Source: a bacterium D16-34 (GTDB taxonomy: Bacteria; Actinomycetota; Coriobacteriia; Coriobacteriales; Eggerthellaceae). Taken from it: a stretch of 64,000 nucleotides of DNA. Where the stretch lies: assembly GCA_003612515.1 (NCBI GenBank), contig RAZB01000007.1, forward strand, positions 1 through 64,000, in the 5' to 3' direction. A program made the position numbers and the translations under genes. Under the pieces are notes generated by a model, which did not search any database, had not been told where the DNA came from, and worked only from the letters and a program-made list of their open reading frames with translations. Of this stretch, positions 18,092-25,743 are shown piece by piece (positions within the stretch are counted from its first letter, which is position 1; every line of letters begins with the position of its first letter).

Positions 18092-20425
18092 TTACATGCT
18101 GTGCTTAACGCGATCATGCTCTTCGGAGCGCTTTGCGTCATTGAAGCGATCAAGCGTGCCAACCAAGTAACCAGTAATGCGACGAATGCGCTCAAAAGAA
18201 ACACCATGCTCCTCTTCAGTGCGACCGCACTTCGGGCACACATCACCAATGATGCCGTTGTAACCACATACCGGATCGCGATCAACCGGATGATTCACCG
18301 AGCCATAACCCATGCCGCTTTCTTTCATATGGCGAATAACTGCCTCGAATGCTTCAAGGTTGTTCGTCGGGTCTCCATCAAGCTCAACGTAGGAAATATG
18401 ACCACCGTTGGTAAGTGCGTGGTACGGTGCTTCGATATCAATCTTGTCAAAAGCACTGATGTCGTAATACACCGGTACATGGAAGCCGTTGGTATAATAA
18501 TCGCGATCTGTCACACCAGGGATTACACCATAACGCTCGCGATCCATACGCACAAAGCGTCCAGACAAGCCCTCAGCAGGGGTGGCAATGAGCGTATAGT
18601 TCATGCCGCGCTCACGGGAGATGCGATCAACGTAGTTGCGCATATGACCCACGATTTCAAGACCGAGGTTTTGAGCGGCCTTTGACTCGCCATGGTGCTG
18701 ACCGGTCAGAGCCACAAGCGTTTCAGCCAAACCGATAAAGCCGGTGGTCAACGTGCCGTGCTTGAGCACTTCGCGCTGCTCATCTGTCGGAGCCAATTTC
18801 TCCGAATCGATCCAGACACCTTGCCCCATCAAAAATGGTGCATTGTAAACGCGCTTGCGAGCTTGAATCTCAAAGCGCTCGTCTAATTGACCGATAACCA
18901 GCGCAAGCTTTGCATCAAGCAGATCGAAGAACAGGTCGATATCGCCTTTCGCGCGAATTGCCAGACGAGGCAAATTGATTGACGTAAACGACAGATTACC
19001 GCGACCAGGCGTAACTTCGCGCTCTGGATCATAGACGTTACCCATAACGCGCGTACGGCAACCCATGTAAGCAATCTCAGTTTCAGGCGTTCCTTTGTAA
19101 TACTGAGCGTTAAAGGGCGCATCTAAGAAGCTGAAGTTCGGGAAAAGACGCTTTGCTGAGCAATGCATAGCAAGCTTAAAGAGGTCGTAGTTCGGGTCGC
19201 CCGGCGCGTAGTTTACGCCTTCCTTTACGCGGAAAATTTGTACGGGGAAGATTGGAGTTTCGCCTGATCCAAGACCTTCTTCGGTGGCAAGCAAGATATT
19301 TTTGATGATCATGCGACCCTCTTCGGAGGTGTCCATGCCATAGTTGATTGAGCTAAATGGCGTCTGAGCACCAGCGCGGGAATGCATGGTGTTAAGGTTG
19401 TGCACCAATGCCTCCATGGCCTGGAAGGTCGTACGATCCGTATCAGCAAGTGCCTGACGCGCGGTATAAGCCAAGCAGCGATCAGCTACTGGCGCATAAA
19501 TGCCTGACTCAACAAGATTCTGGCGAATTGCAGACTCGAAAGCCTCATCCATAGCAAGCGTTGCCTGCTTGCCTGTTTCTGCCTCAACGCGCTCGATAAG
19601 CTTTTGAGCGAAAGCCTTAGGCTCTTCGGCATCAGTTAAAAGCTCTAATGCCTCTGCTAAGTGCTTGCGATACATCGTGCGATATGTCTTTGCCACGCCA
19701 ATTGCCAGACCATAATCAAAGTCACATACCGACTGTCCGCCATGCTGGTCATTTTGGTTGGACTGGATGGCAATACAAGCCAGCGCTGCATAGCTTCCAA
19801 TACCATTAGGCTCGCGCAGGACACCATGTCCGGTTGAAAATCCGCCCTTGAAAAGCTTACGCAGCTCAATTTGGCAGCAGGTAGTGGTAAGCGTGTAGAA
19901 GTCCATATCGTGAATATGGATGTCGCCTTCACGATGTGCACGAGCAAACTTCGGGTCAATAACGCACATCTCATAGAACTGCTTGGCAGACTCAGAACCA
20001 TATTTGAGCATAGTTCCCATTGCAGTATCTGCGTCGATGTTGGCATTTTCGCGCTTCATGTCAGACTCAGAAGCCTTTGAGAAGGTGATGTCTTTAAGCG
20101 TTTGAATCAAGCGGCTATTAACATCACGGGCACGTGAGCGCTCTGCGCGATACAGGATATAGGCTTTTGCGGTCTGCACAAACCCAGACTCAATGAGTGA
20201 CTCTTCCACCAAGTCTTGCACGCCCTCAACAGTTGGAGTGCCCTCAATAGCGCCTTCCTCCAACTTTTCGACAACCTTTTTTGAGATCTCCTCAGCCGCT
20301 GCACGATCTTGCATTGCACCGCAAGCCTGAAACGCTTTTTCTACTGCTTCGGTAATCTTTTCTACCTTAAACTCTGCGGTTCGGCCGTCGCGTTTAATAA
20401 TGGTCGTGACCATGCGCCCGATCAT
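18092..20425 (-). CDS. nrdD: Anaerobic ribonucleoside-triphosphate reductase
   Basis: The 777-aa class III reductase makes dNTPs without oxygen, using a glycyl radical. An N-terminal ATP-cone (TIIKRDGRTAEFKVEKITEAVEKAF) controls activity. The catalytic barrel follows. Near the C terminus are the four zinc cysteines (VCGYNG and VCPKCGR) and the glycyl-radical segment RRITGYLVGTLDRFNDAK. An AGGACAGGAG stretch precedes the start; ATG 20413 is an alternative. Upstream lies an NrdR-box-like palindrome. Confidence 0.97.
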   Translation of the reverse strand: MIGRMVTTIIKRDGRTAEFKVEKITEAVEKAFQACGAMQDRAAAEEISKKVVEKLEEGAIEGTPTVEGVQDLVEESLIESGFVQTAKAYILYRAERSRARDVNSRLIQTLKDITFSKASESDMKRENANIDADTAMGTMLKYGSESAKQFYEMCVIDPKFARAHREGDIHIHDMDFYTLTTTCCQIELRKLFKGGFSTGHGVLREPNGIGSYAALACIAIQSNQNDQHGGQSVCDFDYGLAIGVAKTYRTMYRKHLAEALELLTDAEEPKAFAQKLIERVEAETGKQATLAMDEAFESAIRQNLVESGIYAPVADRCLAYTARQALADTDRTTFQAMEALVHNLNTMHSRAGAQTPFSSINYGMDTSEEGRMIIKNILLATEEGLGSGETPIFPVQIFRVKEGVNYAPGDPNYDLFKLAMHCSAKRLFPNFSFLDAPFNAQYYKGTPETEIAYMGCRTRVMGNVYDPEREVTPGRGNLSFTSINLPRLAIRAKGDIDLFFDLLDAKLALVIGQLDERFEIQARKRVYNAPFLMGQGVWIDSEKLAPTDEQREVLKHGTLTTGFIGLAETLVALTGQHHGESKAAQNLGLEIVGHMRNYVDRISRERGMNYTLIATPAEGLSGRFVRMDRERYGVIPGVTDRDYYTNGFHVPVYYDISAFDKIDIEAPYHALTNGGHISYVELDGDPTNNLEAFEAVIRHMKESGMGYGSVNHPVDRDPVCGYNGIIGDVCPKCGRTEEEHGVSFERIRRITGYLVGTLDRFNDAKRSEEHDRVKHSM

Positions 20426-20544
20426 CTCCTGTCCTGTTTCGTCGAGTAATACTTGTTACAGATTGTTGGTCGTCTGTTTTATGCGTATGAACTGTGTTTT
20501 CGGAAAAACTACTAACACGTTTTCCACAAATAAACCCCGGTTTT

Positions 20545-20560
20545 CCACAACATATTGTGG
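20545..20560. promoter_or_regulatory. NrdR-box-like palindrome
   Basis: CCACAACATATTGTGG has 6-bp perfect arms and a 4-bp centre, close to the actinobacterial and general NrdR-box pattern. It lies about 120 bp upstream of nrdD. A degenerate partner (ACACGTTTTCCACAA, 20515-20529) sits about 31 bp away centre to centre, the usual NrdR spacing, but matches poorly. Confidence 0.5.
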
Positions 20561-20730
20561 TTCACACGGTTCTCAACGCTAAGATATAGTACTCACGGAT
20601 TTTTTTTAGACAAGGGTTGACTTCAAAAGTTTTTCGGGTTTGCAGGGCAAACGCGCTGAGATACACCAATCCTCCACAGTGTTACGCAAAACGCATTGCC
20701 TCACTTTCAAACGCCTTGCAGGCGTTGCCC

Positions 20731-20756
20731 ACAAAAAAGCGCCACCTTACGGTGAC
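20731..20756 (-). terminator. Intrinsic terminator of the 102-aa gene
   Basis: On the minus strand, GCGTCACC-GTAA-GGTGGCGC (one mismatch) is followed by TTTTTTG. It lies 40-65 bp downstream of the stop at 20797. Confidence 0.75.
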
Positions 20757-20796
20757 GCACACAATCAAACGAGGTTCAGCACGCTAAAAAGCTGCC

Positions 20797-21105
20797 TTAT
20801 TCAACCGTGCCGTAAACCTGTCCCCAAGCATGCCCGGCAATTGAAGAATTCAGCTGATCACACAATCGCTGGCGCGTGTACTCTCCCGGAGGCAAAAGCG
20901 AAAAGATCTCCATGAGCTCATCGGGCAAATCGGCAGACTCGGCTGCCACAATCACATCCAGACGTCGCACCTTAGGACCTAGCCCTGCTTTCGCCATAAC
21001 CGCTGCCACCGCAGCGTCCTCGTCATCGGCCGGTACAAAAAGGCTATCAATAACCTCTTGCATAGCACCATAATGCTCAGATCTGTCTTTATTTGACGAA
21101 GCCAT
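20797..21105 (-). CDS. Small acidic protein of unknown function
   Basis: The family was not recognised. The 102-aa product is soluble-looking, with an acidic middle (VPADDEDAAVAAVMAKAGLGPKVRR) and a C-terminal part that could be a small helical DNA- or protein-binding unit (GEYTRQRLCDQLNSSIAGHAWGQVYGTVE). The ATG follows the upstream methyltransferase-like gene's TAG by 2 bp, so the two are translated together and probably work together. A strong terminator follows. Confidence 0.7.
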   Translation of the reverse strand: MASSNKDRSEHYGAMQEVIDSLFVPADDEDAAVAAVMAKAGLGPKVRRLDVIVAAESADLPDELMEIFSLLPPGEYTRQRLCDQLNSSIAGHAWGQVYGTVE

Positions 21106-21107
21106 AT

Positions 21108-22031
21108 CTATGCCTCACTATCAACATCACTTCGCGCTACATCAAAGCCCGCCGTCGCCGCGACAAGGGCTGACGTAAAGGCAGGTGTTGCATGTCCAGC
21201 TGCGCGCAAAAATTGCACGCCGTGTGCGCGAAGCTCGGTTGCCGCACCAATTAAAACATCGGGTGTGTAATAAGGATTGTCTTTCGTCATCTCACCTTGA
21301 CGCGGGTTCACCTTTTTAACCACCAGCTGTGCCAATACAGGAAGCGGCAACGCGGCAACCGCCTCATCGGTCAGGCGAGCGGCAACAGAGGGAAGCCCCG
21401 GCGTGGCAAAGCCTGCAACCGTTGCACCATATTCGCCCATGACTTCAAGCGCTTCGACAAACTCATGACGTCCATCTGCCAGCAAGCCTTTGTCGTCAAC
21501 ATCAACCGATGCCACGATTGGCGCATCAGTTATCTGGCGAAGTCCCATGAGTGCGCATTTGAGATCCGTAGGATTTTTGAACCCATTCAAAAAATAGGCA
21601 TCGAAAACCTCATTTGCGCAAAAACGGGCTGCTCGCGCATATTGGTCACGATGCTCATTAAGCGAGTTTTTGCTGGACGGATCAAGCGGCAGTCCACATG
21701 GCGCGATCTCAACCAAGGTATGCTGAGGCGTCAAAGAGCGCGTCACCTTCAAAGCATTGCGAACAATCTCTGACCCGCGATCTTCAAGACCGCATGCGCG
21801 TAGCCGGGCTGGCGTAATGCTCGCACAGGGCGCGACCAAACATTGCGCACCCGCAACGGTGTTCATGCGAAGCGCCTCTTTGATGGCTTCAGGCTCAACC
21901 AAATCGGCATATTCAATGTCTCCCGCACTAACGCCATTGCCTGTTCCGAAACCCTGAAGAAAGAGCACCTCATCAACTGGAGAAGAAAAGACAAGCATAT
22001 CTTTGTGGAATCTCAATTCGATATCGGGCAT
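21108..22031 (-). CDS. Homocysteine S-methyltransferase-like protein
   Basis: The 307-aa product resembles the barrel domain of homocysteine S-methyltransferases (MetH N-terminal, MmuM). It begins with LQGFGTGNG where the family has DGAMGT, then QCLVAPCASITPARLRACGL, and near the end FLRAAGHATPAFTSAL where the family has the GGCCGTTP zinc-cysteine loop. The paired zinc cysteines are missing, so the usual thiol activation is unlikely and the real reaction is unknown. ATG 22031 is chosen over 22133 because AAAGGAAG lies just upstream. It is coupled to the 102-aa gene. Confidence 0.7.
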   Translation of the reverse strand: MPDIELRFHKDMLVFSSPVDEVLFLQGFGTGNGVSAGDIEYADLVEPEAIKEALRMNTVAGAQCLVAPCASITPARLRACGLEDRGSEIVRNALKVTRSLTPQHTLVEIAPCGLPLDPSSKNSLNEHRDQYARAARFCANEVFDAYFLNGFKNPTDLKCALMGLRQITDAPIVASVDVDDKGLLADGRHEFVEALEVMGEYGATVAGFATPGLPSVAARLTDEAVAALPLPVLAQLVVKKVNPRQGEMTKDNPYYTPDVLIGAATELRAHGVQFLRAAGHATPAFTSALVAATAGFDVARSDVDSEA

Positions 22032-22241
22032 GAGGGCTTCCTTTCTATCTGGGGGATTCTTTCCGATTTTTTCCGGTGGTTGTTTCCTGCTTAAGAGTAT
22101 TCGTTCTGCGCAAACGCCTTGTTTTTGGGTCAATTTGTGCGCTATTTCGTTACATAATCTACCGTTTACGTGTTATCGAATACCGTTCACCGCTTCACAA
22201 TATACCCATGACTCAAACATATGATTTTCAAGGTTGACCAG

Positions 22242-22247
22242 TATACT
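22242..22247 (+). promoter_or_regulatory. Candidate -10 of the C-rich small RNA
   Basis: TATACT lies 7 bp before the first hairpin of the candidate RNA. No clear -35 is seen; a TTGACC at 22234 is too close to serve. Confidence 0.35.
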
Positions 22248-22253
22248 GCGAAT

Positions 22254-22383
22254 TGTAGATGAAAGATCCCCTCCTTTTCATCTACCTGCTTTCCCATTTA
22301 AAGCAGCGCAGCGCTCGAAACGCTGCATCATCCCCTCCTTGTGGCCCGGTCGGAGTTCCCCTCTCCACCGGGCCAAAATTTTG
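22254..22383 (+). ncRNA. C-rich-loop small RNA, 6C RNA-like
   Basis: A 10-bp hairpin (GTAGATGAAA/TTTCATCTAC, 22255-22285) has the loop GATCCCCTCCT. Two short hairpins follow (CTGCTTT/AAAGCAG and GCAGCG/CGCTGC), then single-stranded ATCCCCTCC. A long 3' hairpin (TGGCCCGGT/ACCGGGCCA, 22342-22375) has an inner GGAG/CTCC stem and loop TTCCCCT, then AAATTTT. Paired hairpins with runs of C in the loops are the hallmark of the actinobacterial 6C RNA class, whose C-rich loops bind G-rich ribosome sites. The two extra hairpins make it longer than that class, so the match is tentative. Confidence 0.55.
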
Positions 22384-22475
22384 CTACAGCAAAAAAGGCA
22401 AGCAAACCCATCAATCATCTCAAACTCAACTACCTCGATAGGATTTGCTTACCCACTTGGTGAATCTAAACCACG

Positions 22476-23288
22476 CTAGCTTTTCGCGCGAGCGTACAAG
22501 ATATTGTTGGTCTCCAGCCAGCTTTCCACCGTACCAGTATCAAAACCATCTGAAGGATCCACCACTAATGCGTACATCTCTTCTTCTTGCAAGAGCGCAT
22601 CCAATGCATCCGTCAGTTGAATCTCGCCACCGACGCCTGGCTCAACATCAGCCAAAAGCTCCATAACGCGAGGGCTGAGCAAGTAACGCCCAAACACTGC
22701 CAAATTTGTAGGCGCCTCTTCGCGAGCTGGCTTTTCAACCAAGCTCTCAACTTTCCACACGCCCGGCTCAATCTCTTGCCCCGCGATAACTCCAAAGCGG
22801 CTTACCTCTTCTTCGGCAACAGGCATAACCGCAATAACGCTCGCACCACCATGAGCGTCTGATACCGCTTGCATGCTGGGAAGCATCTGATTGTCGGGCA
22901 CCAATACATCTCCTAGCAAAACATAGAATGCTTCGCCATCAATCTTATCAGCCGCGCAATGTACCGCATGACCAAGGCCTTTTGCTTCGTCTTGATACAC
23001 ATACGAAACGTTGTAGTTGCCAACCGTCTCAACGGCATCAGCGTAGGTGTCTTTGCCACGCTCACGCAGCAAAGCCACAAGTTCAGGATTGGGCGAAAAA
23101 TGATCTTCAATGGCTTTCTTCTCGCGCGAATTGATGATAACCACTTCGTCTGCAGCAGAAGCGAGACCCTCTTCGACCACATATTGAATAGCTGGTCTGT
23201 CAACCACCAGCAACATCTCTTTTGGCTGAGCTTTTGTAGCTGGCAAAAAACGCGTACCAAGTCCTGCAGCAGGGATAAGTGCTTTCAT
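22476..23288 (-). CDS. galU: UTP-glucose-1-phosphate uridylyltransferase
   Basis: The 270-aa nucleotidyltransferase makes UDP-glucose. It opens with KALIPAAGLGTRFLPATKAQPKEMLLVVDRPAIQYVVEE (nucleotide loop and catalytic lysine), followed by LLGDVLVP, VEKPAREEAP and GGEIQLTDAL. Length is slightly short of the 290-300 aa usual for GalU but no block is missing. It lies 15 bp downstream of ccmD, so it may be read through from the Ccm operon. Confidence 0.95.
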   Translation of the reverse strand: MKALIPAAGLGTRFLPATKAQPKEMLLVVDRPAIQYVVEEGLASAADEVVIINSREKKAIEDHFSPNPELVALLRERGKDTYADAVETVGNYNVSYVYQDEAKGLGHAVHCAADKIDGEAFYVLLGDVLVPDNQMLPSMQAVSDAHGGASVIAVMPVAEEEVSRFGVIAGQEIEPGVWKVESLVEKPAREEAPTNLAVFGRYLLSPRVMELLADVEPGVGGEIQLTDALDALLQEEEMYALVVDPSDGFDTGTVESWLETNNILYARAKS

Positions 23289-23303
23289 AAACCGACCTCC
23301 TGA

Positions 23304-23498
23304 TTAGTGCTTTTGCGCGCGCAGTTCTGCAACTTGCTCTTCGAGAATACTCATTTGCGCTTCAGTTTTCTTAAGGCCGCGAACAACCATAACAACATAA
23401 ATCAAAAGCACCAGCCACATCAGCGCATATGCGGCAATAATAAACGGAGCGGACGGCAAAATGGTGCTATAAATTTCAGCAAGGACTGGATTCATCAT
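23304..23498 (-). CDS. ccmD: CcmD-like haem exporter subunit
   Basis: The 64-aa product has one transmembrane helix (about residues 17-41) with the tail VVRGLKKTEAQMSILEEQVAEL, the layout of CcmD, the small membrane protein that helps release holo-CcmE from CcmABC. The call rests on size, topology and its place directly after ccmC (6 bp gap), since CcmD sequences are poorly conserved. Confidence 0.7.
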   Translation of the reverse strand: MMNPVLAEIYSTILPSAPFIIAAYALMWLVLLIYVVMVVRGLKKTEAQMSILEEQVAELRAQKH

Positions 23499-23504
23499 AG
23501 TCTC

Positions 23505-24278
23505 CTAATTCTCTTCAAGTTCATCTTTGAGCGCCTGCACACGCTGCGCCAAGCGAACCTGGCGAAAACGCAGTCTGTACATACCAAATCCAAGTAAGAT
23601 CATGCCGATCATACATACGCCAACCGTCATGCCCATGTCCCCTGTCATACCGCCTTCGCGCAACACGACAGGATGAATGCTCGAGGGAATCATGCGCGTG
23701 ATCATCAAGCAAATTGGCACATCAACGAGCGCTATGATGCTCACAACTGCCGAATAGATGGAACGACGCTCTGGCTCGTCAATAAAACCACGCAGCACAA
23801 AATAAGCAATGATAATAAGCATCAAAATGAGATACGTGGTCAAGCGCGGATCCCAAGTCCACCACACGCCCCATTCAAAACGCGTCCACAAATCACCCGT
23901 GATCATCGTGCAAACAACAAAGATAAGCGATATCTCCATAGCAACTTTTGCACAGGTGTCATACCGCTGGTTTTTCGTCATCAAGAAACGAACTGAATAA
24001 TAACCCGCAAATGCCAACGCTCCGAAAGACACGATAGCAACCGGCATATGGAAGTAGAAGATCTTTTGCGAAAGCAAAAGTTTCGACGACACCATCTGGC
24101 CACCGATCATCTCGGGCATTCCGTCAACAGATGCACCATTAACTGGTCCTGCATATAGAAATGCCATCAAGAAGCCGATGGTGGTAAGCACAGCGCCCGC
24201 AAGAACAGCCCAAAACGCTATTGCGTCAGGCCACTGCCCTCCTTCGGGCAACGCATGGCTCTTTTTTGCATTTGCCAT
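23505..24278 (-). CDS. ccmC: Haem exporter protein CcmC
   Basis: The 257-aa membrane protein loads haem onto CcmE. Six hydrophobic spans are visible. The tryptophan-rich WWD motif WTRFEWGVWWTWDPR lies at about residues 131-145, flanked by the histidines expected for haem ligation (FHMPV near 77; IHPVV near 195). It overlaps nothing and sits 13 bp after ccmB. Confidence 0.93.
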   Translation of the reverse strand: MANAKKSHALPEGGQWPDAIAFWAVLAGAVLTTIGFLMAFLYAGPVNGASVDGMPEMIGGQMVSSKLLLSQKIFYFHMPVAIVSFGALAFAGYYSVRFLMTKNQRYDTCAKVAMEISLIFVVCTMITGDLWTRFEWGVWWTWDPRLTTYLILMLIIIAYFVLRGFIDEPERRSIYSAVVSIIALVDVPICLMITRMIPSSIHPVVLREGGMTGDMGMTVGVCMIGMILLGFGMYRLRFRQVRLAQRVQALKDELEEN

Positions 24279-24291
24279 TAAAAACCTTCTT

Positions 24292-25008
24292 TCACGCTGA
24301 AATCACAAAATCGTATAAAACCCAGCTCAACAAGAGCATAATTACGTCATAGCCCGCTGCCAAAAGCAGTGCCGGGTAAAACACGTCCATGGCACCTTCT
24401 GCTCCCACAATAATTGCTGTAGTAGCTGAAGCACAGGCAAACAAAAGCGGGAAAATAATCGGTACAAACAATACTGCTAGCATCACGTCTTTTCCGCGTG
24501 TATTTACGGTAATGGTTGAAAGAAGCGTGCCAATTCCAGCCATGCCAATCGTGCCAACCAACAGCGGTAACACCAAAAGCCAGAAGCTTTCGCCAGGGGT
24601 TACAGCTGTCAAGAAAAAGAAGTAAAAGAGTGGCACCGTAATAACTTCAACCGCAAGCAAAAACAAGATATTCGACGTTGCCTTTGCCAAAAAAATGACC
24701 GATCGATCAAGCGGAACGAGCAAAATACCTTCAAGGCACCCTTGCTCTTTTTCATGATTAAATGATCGGTTTAGACCAAGCAGAGAAGTGAACACGATAA
24801 GCGTCCACAAAAGACCACCACTGACCTGCAACAAATCAAGCGCCTGGGTAGTCTGACCAAGTGCTGCACCAAAGACCACCAACACGAGCAACGCATAGAT
24901 GCCCATTGAGGTGATCATTTCTTTCGTGCGAAACTCTTGCTCAAGATCCTTGCGAAGCAGAGTTTTGTACTGCTGGAACGTTGACGGGGTTTTCAATACG
25001 ACTGACAT
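24292..25008 (-). CDS. ccmB: Haem exporter permease CcmB
   Basis: The 238-aa permease has six hydrophobic spans and partners CcmA in the ABC machine that frees holo-CcmE. FNHEKEQGCLEGILLVPLDRSVIFLAKATSNILF is the characteristic CcmB block. The start is immediately after the ccmA stop with no gap. Confidence 0.92.
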   Translation of the reverse strand: MSVVLKTPSTFQQYKTLLRKDLEQEFRTKEMITSMGIYALLVLVVFGAALGQTTQALDLLQVSGGLLWTLIVFTSLLGLNRSFNHEKEQGCLEGILLVPLDRSVIFLAKATSNILFLLAVEVITVPLFYFFFLTAVTPGESFWLLVLPLLVGTIGMAGIGTLLSTITVNTRGKDVMLAVLFVPIIFPLLFACASATTAIIVGAEGAMDVFYPALLLAAGYDVIMLLLSWVLYDFVISA

Positions 25009-25728
25009 CTACGATACCCCCATTCCAACGGTTTCCCTATAGAGCAGAGAAAAGGCTCCGAATTCAAATTCTTCTTTCGGGCCAAATGCCACTTCTTTTC
25101 CGCGCGCAAGAACAAGGGCATGCGTGCACATATCAAAGCCCTTTTGCAAATCGTGACTGACCATGACAAATGTTCTACCTTCGCGCTGGGACGCAATCAG
25201 CTCATCAAAAATCTCTACTGCATGCGGATCAAGACCTGAATATGGCTCATCCAAAAACACCACATCCGGGTCATTAATGAGCGCACGCGCAATTGAGAGA
25301 CGCTGCGTCATGCCTCGAGAAAAGGTGCGAACAACGTCTAAGCGGCGATGCTTAAGTTCAACTGCCTCAAGCATCTCCATCACTCGTTCGTGCGGGTTTT
25401 GCACGCCGTAGAGTTGCGCATATAAAAGCAAGTTCTGCTCTGCAGTCAAATCGGGATACAGCATAGAGTTGTGCGAAATCAAGCCGATATGCTCACGCGC
25501 CTTGTCGGCATCTTCCTTGAGGTCGATGCCCATAAGCTTAGCTGTACCTGATGTTGGTCGCGACAGGGTTGAAAGCATGCGTAAAAGCGTTGTTTTGCCG
25601 GCGCCATTCGGTCCAAAGATTGACAAAAATGCACCCTGTGGCACCTCAAGAGAGATGTTATCCACCGCTTTGCGCGTACCAAAAACTTTCGAGAGTTTTT
25701 TGGTAGTTATAGCCGCCTGCATGCTCAC
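25009..25728 (-). CDS. ccmA: Haem exporter ATPase CcmA
   Basis: The 239-aa ABC ATPase has Walker A FGPNGAGKTTLLRM, the ABC signature FSRGMTQRLSIARAL (serine-arginine instead of SGGQ), Walker B VVFLDEPYSGLDPHA and the switch histidine VSHDL. It powers the CcmABCD complex in cytochrome c maturation. Confidence 0.92.
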   Translation of the reverse strand: MSMQAAITTKKLSKVFGTRKAVDNISLEVPQGAFLSIFGPNGAGKTTLLRMLSTLSRPTSGTAKLMGIDLKEDADKAREHIGLISHNSMLYPDLTAEQNLLLYAQLYGVQNPHERVMEMLEAVELKHRRLDVVRTFSRGMTQRLSIARALINDPDVVFLDEPYSGLDPHAVEIFDELIASQREGRTFVMVSHDLQKGFDMCTHALVLARGKEVAFGPKEEFEFGAFSLLYRETVGMGVS

Positions 25729-25743
25729 CTCACTTGCCTCTTA

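Larger units (their letters stand above)
20426..20796. other. Intergenic region upstream of nrdD
   Basis: This 371-bp stretch has no gene. It holds the NrdR-box-like palindrome at 20545-20560, repeated TTTTCCACAA words at 20521 and 20541, and at 20737-20756 the terminator of the 102-aa gene. Confidence 0.6.

Noticed and set aside
22032-22253. Riboswitch before the methyltransferase-like gene
   Set aside because: No SAM, cobalamin or other known aptamer core was found; the hairpins lie further upstream and fit a plus-strand RNA better.
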